From the NCBI RefSeq assembly GCF_000719865.1, contig NZ_JOID01000006.1, positions 62,001-126,000 on the forward strand: a stretch of DNA of 64,000 bases, given 5' to 3'. Under the pieces are notes generated by a model. That model was not told where the DNA came from, made no database searches, and was given only the letters and a program-made list of their open reading frames with translations. Below are positions 11,099-20,105 of the stretch, piece by piece. The translations under genes and the position numbers were made by a program. Within the stretch, counting starts at the first letter, position 1. Each line of letters begins with the position of its first letter. Origin of the DNA: Streptomyces albus subsp. albus (GTDB lineage: Bacteria > Actinomycetota > Actinomycetes > Streptomycetales > Streptomycetaceae).

Positions 11099-12142
11099 GT
11101 GACTGAATCAGCGGGGGCGCAGCCTCTGGGACGACCGGGCCCGAGCGCGAGCCCCACACTCGAACAGGTCGCGAGGGCCGCCGGGGTCTCCCGTGCGACG
11201 GCCTCACGGGCGATCAACGGCCTGCCCTACGTCAGCGAGAAGGCCCGGGAGCAAGTGGCCCACGCGGTCGAGGTTCTGGGCTACCGCGCCAACCAGGTCG
11301 CCCGGTCGCTGGCGACCAGGAGAACGGGCTCCATCGCCCTGGTGATGTCCGAGCCCGGCAACTTCGTGCTCAGCGACCCCTTCTTCGCCCGGGTCCTGCG
11401 CGGCATCTACAGCGGCCTCTCCGGCAGCCAGCTCCAGCTGGTGCTGCTGATGACCAACGAGCAGGACGAGGACGGCTTCGCCCGCTACCTCTGCGGCGGC
11501 CACGTCGACGGCGCGCTCGTCGTCAGCCTGCACGGCGAGGACCCGCTGCCCAGCCTGCTGGTCGAGGCGGGCCTGCCCGTGGTCCTCGGCGGCCGCCCGC
11601 TGGTCCGGGTCGACGCCCCCTACGTCGACGTGGACAACTTCAACGGCGCCTGCCTGGCGGCCCGTCACCTCATCGACACCGGACGGACCAGGGTGGCCAC
11701 CATCGCCGGCCCGGCCGACATGGCCGTCGGCATGGACCGGCTCAGCGGCTGGCGCCGCGGCATGGCCGGCACGGGCTTCGCCACCGACGCGGTCGCGCAC
11801 GGTGACTTCACGGTCGAGGGCGGGGCGGCCGCCATGCGGCGGCTCCTGGAGTCCCATCCGGACCTCGACGCGGTCTTCGCGGCCTCCGACCTGATGGCCG
11901 TCGGAGCCCTGCAGGCGCTGCAGTCCGCGGGGCGGCGCGTTCCGGAGGACGTCGCGGTCGTCGGCTTCGACAACCTCGACATCGCGGCCACCACCTCACC
12001 GCCGCTGACCACCGTCCGGCAGCCGATCGAGGAATTCGGCCGCACCATGACCTGGCGGCTGCTCGCCCAGCTGTCCGGCGAGGCCGGTCTGCCGCCGTCG
12101 ATCCTGCTGCAGACGGAGCTGGTGCGCCGGGACTCGGCCTGA
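11099..12142 (+). CDS. LacI-family cellulose-utilisation regulator (CebR/CelR type)
   Basis: The 347-residue protein has a LacI helix-turn-helix (PTLEQVARAAGVSRATASRA, about residues 20-40) with hinge helix near NQVARSLATRR, then a periplasmic-binding-protein-like sensor domain. The effector-domain stretches VDGALVVSLHGEDPLP and TRVATIAGPADMAVGMDRL resemble those of Thermobifida CelR, which senses cellobiose. It is expected to repress the surrounding cellulase genes through the 14-bp operators. The start is GTG at 11099 with GGAG 5 bases upstream. A distant cebR copy next to the cebEFG transporter could also exist in this genome, so which repressor reads which operator variant is open. Confidence 0.88.
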   Translation: MTESAGAQPLGRPGPSASPTLEQVARAAGVSRATASRAINGLPYVSEKAREQVAHAVEVLGYRANQVARSLATRRTGSIALVMSEPGNFVLSDPFFARVLRGIYSGLSGSQLQLVLLMTNEQDEDGFARYLCGGHVDGALVVSLHGEDPLPSLLVEAGLPVVLGGRPLVRVDAPYVDVDNFNGACLAARHLIDTGRTRVATIAGPADMAVGMDRLSGWRRGMAGTGFATDAVAHGDFTVEGGAAAMRRLLESHPDLDAVFAASDLMAVGALQALQSAGRRVPEDVAVVGFDNLDIAATTSPPLTTVRQPIEEFGRTMTWRLLAQLSGEAGLPPSILLQTELVRRDSA

Positions 12143-12418
12143 GCCCCGCACCCGGCCGGGCCCCGGGCCGGCGGGATTCCGGGACCGGCTGGTCCCCGCA
12201 TCCGGCCGCTCCGTCCCCGCCGGGCCCTGGGGCCCCGCCGGGCACCGGGCGGACGCGCCGCGCCGCGCCGGCGCACCGGCGCGGAACTCCGCGGCCGGAG
12301 CGGTAACCTCCCCCGCGGACCCACGAGTTGGGCACTCGGCACGGGCGGCGCGCGGCATACGCCCCGGGCGCGGCGCGTTGACCGCTCGTTCAGCGATCGT
12401 TGATGCGCCGGATGCAGC

Positions 12419-12697
12419 ATGACCGTCATGTTGATCGATTTCATCGGGCCGGCGGAGCACGCTTCCGGCTGGCGGGAGCGCGCGCTGTGCGCGCAGACCG
12501 GGCCCGACTTCTTCTTTCCGGTCCCCGGCGGCTCCACCCGGGAGGCCAAGCAGGTCTGCCGGGCGTGTGAGGAACGGGTGGAGTGCCTGGAGTACGCCCT
12601 GGAGAACGACGAGCGGTTCGGCGTCTGGGGAGGACTCTCCGAGAAGGAACGGCGCCGGTTGCGCAAGTCCCGCAGAAGCGGGGGCGGTACGTCCTGA
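12419..12697 (+). CDS. WhiB-like iron-sulfur transcription factor
   Basis: The 92-residue protein has the four WhiB-family cysteines (LCAQTGPDFFFP; VCRACEERVEC) that hold a [4Fe-4S] cluster, the GVWGGLSEKER turn and a basic C-terminus (RRRLRKSRR) for DNA contact. It resembles developmental WhiB more than the short Wbl proteins, but the sporulation whiB normally lies elsewhere, so this is probably a paralogue. A TTGACC hexamer at about 12379 may be its -35. The ATG at 12428 is an alternative start 3 codons in. Confidence 0.88.
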   Translation: MTVMLIDFIGPAEHASGWRERALCAQTGPDFFFPVPGGSTREAKQVCRACEERVECLEYALENDERFGVWGGLSEKERRRLRKSRRSGGGTS

Positions 12698-12795
12698 CGA
12701 CCGTGGTCCGCACCGACGGCGGGAGACCGGGCCGGTGCGGACCGCGTAACCGATTTTGCGCAGGGGCCGGTACCGCGTAGAGTCGGGTTCAACGA

Positions 12796-12869
12796 CGCGG
12801 GGTGGAGCAGCTCGGTAGCTCGCTGGGCTCATAACCCAGAGGTCGCAGGTTCAAATCCTGTCCCCGCTA
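12796..12869 (+). tRNA. Initiator tRNA-fMet (CAT)
   Basis: The 74-base cloverleaf is complete, with anticodon CAT. Initiator hallmarks are present: an unpaired 1-72 position (C and T) and three consecutive G-C pairs (GGG/CCC) at the end of the anticodon stem. CCA is not encoded. The T-loop reads TTCAAAT. Confidence 0.97.
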
Positions 12870-12919
12870 CGAAACGCCGGGTCCGGTGCGTCCAGCGCGC
12901 CGGGCCCGGTTTGTTGTGC

Positions 12920-12989
<70 letters not shown>

Positions 12990-13067
12990 TCGGTGACGGG
13001 GGCGGCCGCGGGGCCACCGCTGCCGGACCGCGGGGCCCGGCAGCGGCCGCCGCCGTCAGGAGGCCCG

Positions 13068-14039
13068 TCAGGAGGCCCGGCGGGCGGCGCGGCGGGCGAG
13101 CAGGGCCTCGCGCCGCTCGTCGAACTTCGTGGCCTGCGCGTCGAGACCGCCCATGTACATCCCCAGCTCCTCCTGGGCCTTGAGCCCCTCGGGGCCGAGC
13201 CCGGAGATCTCCAGCACCTTCAGGAAGCGCAGCACCGGCTGGAGCACGTCGTCGTGGTGGATGCGGAGGTTGTAGATGCCGCCGATGGCCATCTGCGCGG
13301 CGGCCCGCTCGAACCCGGGCATCCCGTGGCCCGGCATCCGGAAGTTGACGACGACGTCGCGAACGGCAGCCATGGTCTGGTCCGGGGCCAGCTCGAACGC
13401 CTTGCCGAGCAGGTTGCGGTAGAAGACCATGTGCAGGTTCTCGTCGGTGGCGATCCGGGTGAGCATGCGGTCGCAGACCGGGTCGCCGGAGTGGTGGCCG
13501 GTGTTGCGGTGCGAGATCCGGGTGGCGAGCTCCTGGAAGGCGACGTACGCCACGGAGTGCAGCATGCTGTGCCGGTTGTCGGACTCGAACCCCTCCGACA
13601 TGTGCGCCATGCGGAACTCCTCCAGCTGCACCGGGTCCACGGCCCGGGAGGTCAGCAGGTAGTCGCGCATCACGATGCCGTGCCGGCCCTCCTCGGCGGT
13701 CCAGCGGTGCACCCAGGTGCCCCAGGCGCCGTCGCGGCCGAAGAGGGTGGCGATCTCGTGGTGGTAGCTGGGGAGGTTGTCCTCGGTCAGCAGATTGACG
13801 ACCAGGGCGATCCGGCCGATGTCGCTGACCTTGGACTGCTCCGGGGCCCAGGCCTCGCCGCCCAGCGGGCCGTCGAAGTTGCGGCCGTCGCTCCACGGCA
13901 CGTACTCGTGCGGCATCCAGTCCTTGGCCACCTTGAGGTGCCGGTTGAGCTCGTCCTCGACGACCTCCTCCAGCGCGTACAGCAGCTTGGCGTCGCTCCA
14001 CCCCTCGGAACCGGCGAGGGGGGCGGGGGTCTGGGTCAC
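13068..14039 (-). CDS. desA: Acyl-ACP desaturase
   Basis: The 323-residue protein is a soluble di-iron stearoyl-ACP-desaturase-type enzyme. Ligand motifs are seen in AEEGRHG (ExxH) and TDENLHM (ExxH). It inserts a double bond into acyl chains on acyl carrier protein for membrane lipids. GTG at 14039 is preferred over ATG 14066 because AGGAG lies 6 bases before it, and because the longer frame would run into the operator repeats. The promoter side carries three copies of a CCTACGG half-site. The symbol is by analogy with actinobacterial desA genes. Confidence 0.92.
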   Translation of the reverse strand: MTQTPAPLAGSEGWSDAKLLYALEEVVEDELNRHLKVAKDWMPHEYVPWSDGRNFDGPLGGEAWAPEQSKVSDIGRIALVVNLLTEDNLPSYHHEIATLFGRDGAWGTWVHRWTAEEGRHGIVMRDYLLTSRAVDPVQLEEFRMAHMSEGFESDNRHSMLHSVAYVAFQELATRISHRNTGHHSGDPVCDRMLTRIATDENLHMVFYRNLLGKAFELAPDQTMAAVRDVVVNFRMPGHGMPGFERAAAQMAIGGIYNLRIHHDDVLQPVLRFLKVLEISGLGPEGLKAQEELGMYMGGLDAQATKFDERREALLARRAARRAS

Positions 14040-14065
14040 TGCGAACTCCTGGAGACGTGCGGACA

Positions 14066-14098
14066 CCTACGGCTCCGTAGGTTACGAAACCGTAGGTT
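14066..14098. promoter_or_regulatory. Repeated CCTACGG half-sites in the desaturase promoter
   Basis: CCTACGG (14066-14072) and CCGTAGG (14075-14081) form a palindrome with a 2-base centre, and a third half-site CCGTAGG is at 14090-14096. Read on the gene strand, TAACCTACGG occurs twice at a 15-bp period. The array lies 27-59 bases before the start codon, where a repressor would cover the promoter. A TetR-family regulator of fatty-acid unsaturation is a reasonable guess. Confidence 0.7.
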
Positions 14099-14246
14099 AA
14101 GCACTGGGGGAGCCCGGGGCCAGAGGGGTGGGGCCAATCGCGCGGTACATCCTGGAATGTCTGCCCGGAGCGGACCCTTTTCCGCCGGTCCGGGGCTCCG
14201 GCGAGCCCGGCGGCTGCTCCCTCCCCCGGTTCGGCCCGCGCCCGGC

Positions 14247-15980
14247 TCAGCCGTGATCGGCGAGCCGCCAGCCGCGCGGGTCGAGCCAGTAGCCGTACAG
14301 GGGGCGGCCCTCGATGCCACTCGTACGGAACGGGTCGCCGCCGTCATTGATCCGGACCGTGCCCTCGCGGCCCCCGCTCGTCCAGTCGAGTTCCAGATAC
14401 CACCGGCAGTCGCAGCCCCCCGTGCGGGCGGTGACGCGGAGCACCAGCGGATCCTTCGGTGACACCGTGAACGGCAGCCGCACGGCGGGCAGTTCACGCC
14501 CGGAATCGCCGTCGAAGCCGTCGGTGGGGCGGGCCAGGGGCCGTTCGGCGTCCAGGTTCACGGAGAAGGCGGCGGGGGTGAGGGAGCCGCCGCAGCCGTT
14601 GTCCATCGCGTAGACCGGCCAGGCGAGCGGTGCGGCCCGGCCCACCACCCGGACCCGCAGGGCCCTGAGCACCACGACGGCGTCCGCGCTCGTGCCCTGC
14701 ACGGTCGTCTCGACATCGGTGCGGCCCCCGTGCACGGCGCCCAGCCGGCCGGCCCACGCCGCCGCGTCCTGTTCGACCGGCGGCGCGGGCACCCCGGACG
14801 GCGGACGGTCGAGGAGATAGCGGTGGTCGCAGCCGTTCGCCCAGACGTGGGAGCGCGTGGCGACGGTCAGGGGAACGGCGCCGCCGCCCGGGCCGTGGCC
14901 GGTGTCCCGCCCGCCGTCGGCCCGGCCGCCGTCACGGCCGCTCCCGGGGCCGCCGTCACCGCCGCCGGGCCCGGGGGCGGCGGAGGGGCCCGGGGAGGCG
15001 GACCCGCGGCGGCCGGGTTTCCCCCGAGGACCGGTGGACGCGGACGGCACGGCGGTGTCCGGCGGCGCCCCGGTCCGGACGCCCGGCTCCCAGGAGAATC
15101 CCGGCGCGACGGCCTCCGCGCTCCTGCCCCCTCCGCGGGCGCCCTCTCCGGCGGTCACCACGAGCGCTGTCACGGCGAGCGCGGTGACGCAGGCGGCGGC
15201 CAGGGCGGCCGCGGTACGCCGCCGGACGAGCGCACGGAACGGCGACGGACCCCGCGGCGGCGCGGCGCCGGCGACGCGGCCACTGCCGTGTGACCGGGCT
15301 CCGCGGACCGGGCCGGGACCGCTTCCCCCGGCGGGGCGGGGCGAGCGGGCGAGCGGCGTGTCATCGGCCGGCGCTTCGCCGGTGCCGGTGCCGGTGCCGG
15401 CACGGGTGCCGGGGCCGGAGGCCGGGCCGGGTTCGGGGGCCGGGCCGGTGTCCGCGTTCGGGCCGGTGCCGGGGGCCCGGTCGCTCCCGCAGGCCGGGCG
15501 GGCGCCGGGGACGCCGGCGTCGGAGGCCGGGCCGGTGTCCGTGGCGGCGCCGTCATCGGCGGGGGCATCGCCCGGCCCGGGGGCGCCGCCGGTCGTGCCG
15601 GCCGTGGAGCGCCCGTGCGCGGGAGCGGGAGCGGGAGCGGGGGCGCCCCGCCCCGCCGCGGAGACGGGCCGGGCCTCGGAGCGCTCGCGGCCGCCGGACC
15701 CGGGAGCCGCACCGGCGGCCCGGGCCGCCGTCCGTTCCGCGTCGGCGCGGAGCCACAGGCGGTGCAGCCGGACCAGCTCTTCCGGGGTCGCCTCGCAGAG
15801 CCGGGCGAGACGTTCGGCCGGGGCGTAGTCCGGTGGCACCGCCTCGCCGCTGCAGTAGCGGTGCAGCGACGAGGCGCTGAGGTGCAGCCGGGCCGCCAGC
15901 GCGCCGTAGCTGCGCCCCGAACGGTCCTTCAAGCGGCGCAGATACGCCGCGAATTCCTCGGTCCCGCCGGTCCCGGTCAT
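14247..15980 (-). CDS. Membrane-anchored HTH protein with Pro/Gly-rich linker and extracytoplasmic domain
   Basis: The 577-residue protein has an N-terminal XRE-like HTH (residues about 7-70; SYGALAARLHLSASSLHRY) and then about 190 residues of Pro/Gly/Ala-rich sequence. One transmembrane helix follows (AALAAACVTALAVTALVVTA, about residue 285), then another low-complexity stretch. The C-terminal ~180-residue domain has paired cysteines (NGCDHRY, DNGCGGS, GGCDCRWYLELDW). The order places the HTH in the cytoplasm and the cysteine-containing domain outside, so it may be a one-component transmembrane regulator. GGAG lies 5 bases before ATG 15980. I do not recognise the outer domain. Confidence 0.85.
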   Translation of the reverse strand: MTGTGGTEEFAAYLRRLKDRSGRSYGALAARLHLSASSLHRYCSGEAVPPDYAPAERLARLCEATPEELVRLHRLWLRADAERTAARAAGAAPGSGGRERSEARPVSAAGRGAPAPAPAPAHGRSTAGTTGGAPGPGDAPADDGAATDTGPASDAGVPGARPACGSDRAPGTGPNADTGPAPEPGPASGPGTRAGTGTGTGEAPADDTPLARSPRPAGGSGPGPVRGARSHGSGRVAGAAPPRGPSPFRALVRRRTAAALAAACVTALAVTALVVTAGEGARGGGRSAEAVAPGFSWEPGVRTGAPPDTAVPSASTGPRGKPGRRGSASPGPSAAPGPGGGDGGPGSGRDGGRADGGRDTGHGPGGGAVPLTVATRSHVWANGCDHRYLLDRPPSGVPAPPVEQDAAAWAGRLGAVHGGRTDVETTVQGTSADAVVVLRALRVRVVGRAAPLAWPVYAMDNGCGGSLTPAAFSVNLDAERPLARPTDGFDGDSGRELPAVRLPFTVSPKDPLVLRVTARTGGCDCRWYLELDWTSGGREGTVRINDGGDPFRTSGIEGRPLYGYWLDPRGWRLADHG

Positions 15981-16264
15981 CGCTCTCCCCGTCCCCCGTC
16001 CCGGGAGCGGCGCCCCGCCGGCCGCGGGGCGCGTCCCGGGCAACTCCCGTTCCCCCAGGCCAGAGTACGCGCAGCCGTCCCGCTGTCCCGTCCCGCCGGA
16101 CAACCATTGCGGCCGGTGGTCCGTGGCGCACAGGCTTCTGCCGTACCGCCGGGGCAGGTCCGGTGGCCGGCCGGTGGCCGGCCGCGGGCAGTGGGGGAGC
16201 CGAGCGGCCGGACGCCCCGGCGGTATCTCGTCGAACAGCACCACGACTCCGAACGGGGAGCGCC

Positions 16265-16960
16265 ATGCGTCTTCGTATCCACCCGATGAAGCCGAACCCG
16301 GCCACGGCGGGGGAGAGGACGGCCCGGGCCGTCGCCGCCACCGCGCTGGCGGCCGCCGCCGGTACCGCCCTGGCCCTCGCGCCGGCCGCGCAGGCGGCAC
16401 CGCTTCCCGCGACTGCCGCGACGGCGTCCGCCCCGCGGGCCACCGCGCCCGCCTTCCTCGCGGCGGACGAACTCCCGCCGCACCGGTGGTCGGAGTGGAC
16501 GGCCCATCCGGTGGCCCGGGGGCTGCCCGATCCGGAGCCGTTCTGCGCCGAGGGCGTGCTGCCGGAGGCGGGCGCCGCGCACCGGCTGTTCACCACCGAG
16601 TTCGACACCGGCGCCACCCAGGTCGTCGTCCGGACGAGGAGCACGGGTGCCGCCAAGAAGCTCGCCGCGGCCCTGGAGAAGGCCGTCCGGGGCTGTGCCG
16701 ACCGGGTCGAGCGGGAGCACCCCGAGGCGACGGCGGTGTGGCGGGACTACGGCTCGCTCGACGCCGAAGAGGGCGCACACGTGCTCGGTGTGGGCACGTC
16801 GTTCCCCGAGTCCTCGCGGGATGCGCACCTCTTCGGAATCGGCCGTGACGGTCGGACGGTGACGCTGGTGGCCTGGGGCGAGATGGGCACGCTCGACGGA
16901 GCCCCGGTGACGGCCTTCCGGGAGACCACGGCGACGGCCGTGCACAAGCTGTACCGCTGA
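16265..16960 (+). CDS. Secreted protein of unknown function
   Basis: The 231-residue protein has an alanine-rich signal peptide (MRLRIHPMK... to about residue 45, AAQAAP). The mature domain has two cysteines (EPFCAEG and RGCADRV) likely to form a disulfide, and alternating strands and helices. It resembles the PknH-type extracellular sensor domains of many Streptomyces lipoproteins, though no lipobox is present. GGGGAG lies 4 bases before the ATG. It is divergent from the membrane-anchored HTH gene and could be its target or partner, but nothing here proves that. Confidence 0.75.
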   Translation: MRLRIHPMKPNPATAGERTARAVAATALAAAAGTALALAPAAQAAPLPATAATASAPRATAPAFLAADELPPHRWSEWTAHPVARGLPDPEPFCAEGVLPEAGAAHRLFTTEFDTGATQVVVRTRSTGAAKKLAAALEKAVRGCADRVEREHPEATAVWRDYGSLDAEEGAHVLGVGTSFPESSRDAHLFGIGRDGRTVTLVAWGEMGTLDGAPVTAFRETTATAVHKLYR

Positions 16961-16991
16961 ACCACCGCACCGCCGGAGGCGGTTCACGACG

Positions 16992-17025
16992 GGCGGGTCG
17001 GCCGGTGGCCACCGGCCGACCCGCC
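16992..17025. terminator. Perfect 34-bp palindrome, bidirectional terminator
   Basis: Two exact 17-base arms without spacer (axis at 17008/17009) lie 31 bases after the secreted-protein gene, between convergent genes. Confidence 0.7.
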
Positions 17026-17031
17026 GGGGGC

Positions 17032-17073
17032 GCGGCGCACCGGGGCCCGACGGGGGAGCCCCCGGTGCGCCGC
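17032..17073. terminator. 14-bp-stem hairpin between convergent genes
   Basis: Arms 17032-17045 and 17060-17073 are exact complements around a 14-base loop. Together with the palindrome at 16992 it forms a double terminator for the secreted-protein gene and the ABC-F gene. Confidence 0.65.
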
Positions 17074-17236
17074 CGCGCCGCGGTGCCGGCGGCTCCACCG
17101 TGACGGCCTACCGCAGCGCTGCCCTGCCACGGTGCCGCCGTGCCCCGGCCCGCCGGGCCCCGCCGGAACGCCGCCGTGCCCGGACGCCGCCGTGCCGCAG
17201 CGCTGCCCCGCCGCCCGCGGGCACCGCGGCCGCCGC

Positions 17237-18853
17237 TCACACGTCCTCCGGGGCCACCTCCCGCAGTTCGCCGTCCAGCCGGAGCCAGCGGGTGATGCCC
17301 AGGCCGCGCAGGAACGGCAGGTCGTGGCCGGCCACGATCAGCGCGCCCTCGTAACTCTCCAGGGCAGCGGTGAGCTGGGCGACTCCGGACAGGTCGAGGT
17401 TGTTGGTCGGCTCGTCCAGCATCAGGAGCTGCGGCGCCGGCTCGGCCAGCATCAGCGCGGCCAGCGTCGCGCGGAACCGCTCGCCGCCGGAGAGCGTGCC
17501 CGCCGGCTGGTCGGCACGGGCGCCGCGGAAGAGGAAGCGGGCGAGCCGGGCCCGGATCCGGTTGTCCGTGGCCGAGGGGGCGTAACGGGCCACGTTCTCC
17601 GCGATGCTCAGCCGGTCGTCGAGCAAATCCAGCCGCTGCGGCAGGAACCTCGACGGCACCTCGGTCCGCACCTCGCCGGCCAGCGGCTCCAGTTCGCCCG
17701 CGAGGGTCCGCAGCAGGGTGGACTTGCCCGCGCCGTTCCGTCCCGTCAGGGCGATGCGCTCGGGACCGCGCACGGTGAACTCCGGCACCCGCGCGCCGTA
17801 CCGCAGCTCCACCTCCCGCAGGGACAGCACGGTGCGGCCCGGCGGGACCGCGGTGTGCGGCAGGTCGACGCGGATCTCGGCGTCGTCCCGCACGGCGTCC
17901 GCGGCCTCGTCCAGCCGTTCGCGCGCGTCCTCCAGGCGTGCGGTGTGCATGCCGCGGTGCTTGGCGGCGGAGACCTGCTGCGCGCGCTTGCGGGCGTTCA
18001 TCACGATCCGGGGCTCGCGCTTGTTCTCGTACATCTTCCGGCCGTAGCGCACCCGGCGGTCCAGCTTCTCCCGGGCCTCGGCCAACTCCCGCTTCTGCCG
18101 CCGCACATCGGCCTCCGCGGCGCGCACGGACCGCCGGGCGGCCTCCTGTTCGGTGGCCAGCGCCTCCTGGTAGGCGGAGAAGCCGCCGCCGTACCAGTGG
18201 ACCCCGCCCTCGCGCAGATCGCCGATCCGGTCGACCAGCTCCAGCAGTTCGCGGTCGTGGCTGACGACGATCAGCACGCCCCGCCAGGAGTCCACCGCCT
18301 CGTACAGCCGGCGGCGGGCGCGCAGATCGAGGTTGTTGGTCGGTTCGTCGAGCAGCAGGACGCCGGGCCGGCGCAGCAGCAGCGCGGCCAGCCGCAGCAG
18401 CACCGACTCACCGCCGGAGAGTTCGCCGACGGTGCGGTCGAGACCGATGTGGCCGAGGCCGAGCTGGTCCAGGGTGGCCAGGGCCCGCTCCTCGATGTCC
18501 CAGTCGTCGCCGACGGCGGTGAAGTGCTCCTCGCTCGGGTCGCCGGCCTCGATGGCGCGCAGCGCGGCCCGGGGGACGGCGATGCCGAGCGCCTCGTCGG
18601 CGCGCAGCGCGGTGTCCAGGGTGAGGTTCTGCGGCAGGTAGCCGGTCTCGCCGGCGACCCGCAGCGTGCCGCCGGACGGCGTCAGGTCACCGGCGATCAG
18701 GCGGAGCAGGGTGGACTTGCCGGAGCCGTTCAGCCCGACGATGCCGGTGCGGCCCGGTCCCACGGCCAGATCGAGGCCGTCCAGGACGACGGTGCCGTCC
18801 GGCCAGGTGAAGGAGAGGTCGGAGCAGCTGACGGAGAGAGCGGACGGTGCCAT
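17237..18853 (-). CDS. ABC-F ribosome-associated ATPase
   Basis: The 538-residue protein has two ABC domains and no membrane segments. Walker A motifs are GLNGSGKST and GRNGAGKST, signatures are LSGGES and LSGGER, and both Walker B motifs are LLLDEPTNNLDL-like. The linker between domains is charged and helical (about residues 235-310). ABC-F proteins act on ribosomes, and many Streptomyces members protect against antibiotics, though the short linker gives no clear drug class. AGGAGG lies 7 bases before ATG 18853; the frame is open much further upstream but without a start signal. Confidence 0.9.
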   Translation of the reverse strand: MAPSALSVSCSDLSFTWPDGTVVLDGLDLAVGPGRTGIVGLNGSGKSTLLRLIAGDLTPSGGTLRVAGETGYLPQNLTLDTALRADEALGIAVPRAALRAIEAGDPSEEHFTAVGDDWDIEERALATLDQLGLGHIGLDRTVGELSGGESVLLRLAALLLRRPGVLLLDEPTNNLDLRARRRLYEAVDSWRGVLIVVSHDRELLELVDRIGDLREGGVHWYGGGFSAYQEALATEQEAARRSVRAAEADVRRQKRELAEAREKLDRRVRYGRKMYENKREPRIVMNARKRAQQVSAAKHRGMHTARLEDARERLDEAADAVRDDAEIRVDLPHTAVPPGRTVLSLREVELRYGARVPEFTVRGPERIALTGRNGAGKSTLLRTLAGELEPLAGEVRTEVPSRFLPQRLDLLDDRLSIAENVARYAPSATDNRIRARLARFLFRGARADQPAGTLSGGERFRATLAALMLAEPAPQLLMLDEPTNNLDLSGVAQLTAALESYEGALIVAGHDLPFLRGLGITRWLRLDGELREVAPEDV

Positions 18854-19277
18854 ACGGGGCCTCCTGAGTCGCCGGGGAACACGGGGTACGGGCAGCGGAG
18901 GAGACACCGGGAATGCCGCGGCGGAAGAGGGGCACCAGAGAACAACCAGAGAAGAAGCCCCGGTCGGGACGGACGGCTCGGTGCCGAGGTCGCACAACGG
19001 CCCACGCCGGACCGGCCTTCCGGCCGGGGCGTGGCACACGGTGTCCCATGACCTCAGACGAGCAACGCCTTCTCCATCCACCGACAACAGGGCCGGGAAA
19101 CACGGTACGGAGCGGGGCGGGCGGCGGCAACGGAATAACCGCCCGTGCGGCCGGAGCCGGTGCGGCCCGGGTGGGCCGGGCCGCGCGCACCCGCCCGGGA
19201 GCCGGCCGTCGCCGGCCGTCCGCGGCGCTCGTCACCGTCACCGGCCGCACCGGCCGCCCGATCCGCAGGAGGCCCTC
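18854..19277. other. Divergent intergenic region (ABC-F / GPP34 genes)
   Basis: This 424-base region serves both promoters. The ABC-F leader side (18854-19070) contains CT-rich runs near 18930-18960. Attenuation leaders are known for some antibiotic-responsive ABC-F genes, but I found no convincing leader peptide with its own ribosome-binding site. Confidence 0.4.
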
Positions 19278-20039
19278 GTGACCCCGGTGACCCACGGTTC
19301 CCGTTCTCCCCGCTCGCTCGCCGCCCGGCTCTGCCTGCTGGCCCACGACCCGGGCACCGGCCGCCCCGGCAGCGGCGGCCCGGAGGACGGCCCGGACGGC
19401 GTGGACCGGGCGGACCGGCCGGCGCCGCTGGTGCGGGCCGGGGCCCTGACCGAACTCGCCCGGCGCGGCCTGCTGACCGACGACGGGGGCGTCGTCACAC
19501 CGGACCTCGACGCCCGGACGGGCGATCCGGCGCTCGACGACCTGCTGGAGCTGATCACCGAGTCGCCGCCGCACGGCTGGCGCGACTGGGTGACCCGGCA
19601 CGCCGGGACCACCCTTGACGCCGTGCAGGCCGGGCTCGCGGACGAGGGCGCCCTGCGCGTGGTGTCCAGACGGTGGCTGGGTCTGCTGCCTCCCAGGGAC
19701 TACGCCCTGGTGGACCGGGACGCCGCGCGGGCGCTGCGGGCCCGGGCGCGGCAGGTGCTGCGCGGCCGGGAGCCGGCGGCGCGGGTGGCGCCGGAGGACG
19801 CGGCGCTGGCCGTCCTGGCCGCGACGGCCGGCCTGACGGGTGTGGCGCCCGCGCGGGACCGGAGCGCCCCGGAGCGGCGGATCGCCGAACTGACGCGACG
19901 CGCGGGCCAGTGCGGTCCGGCCGGAGGGCCGGCTGCGGTGACGCCCGTGCGGGCGGTCGCGGAGGTGCGGGCCGGGCTCGCGGCGGCCGTCGCCGACCTG
20001 ACGGAGGAAGCGGCGGTGGCGTCCGCCGCCGGCGGCTGA
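19278..20039 (+). CDS. GPP34 (GOLPH3-like) family protein
   Basis: The 253-residue protein matches the actinobacterial GPP34 pattern: an N-terminal SLAARLCLLAHD, then VRAGALTELARRGLL, and a helical remainder. Eukaryotic GOLPH3 binds phosphatidylinositol-4-phosphate on Golgi membranes; the role of the many Streptomyces copies is unknown, with peripheral membrane association a possibility. GTG at 19278 is clearly favoured, with AGGAGG 5 bases upstream. The longer frame that reads through the ABC-F gene is a shadow. Confidence 0.85.
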   Translation: MTPVTHGSRSPRSLAARLCLLAHDPGTGRPGSGGPEDGPDGVDRADRPAPLVRAGALTELARRGLLTDDGGVVTPDLDARTGDPALDDLLELITESPPHGWRDWVTRHAGTTLDAVQAGLADEGALRVVSRRWLGLLPPRDYALVDRDAARALRARARQVLRGREPAARVAPEDAALAVLAATAGLTGVAPARDRSAPERRIAELTRRAGQCGPAGGPAAVTPVRAVAEVRAGLAAAVADLTEEAAVASAAGG

Positions 20040-20105
20040 CCGGGCGACGGGCCGGCCGCTCCGGTGGCGCGCCGTTCCGCCGGGGCCGCTCCCGGGGCGG
20101 CGCGG

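Noticed and set aside
18854..19087. N-terminal extension of the first ABC-F protein or a leader peptide
   Set aside because: The extension has no ribosome-binding site and no family similarity; AGGAGG before 18853 decides the start.
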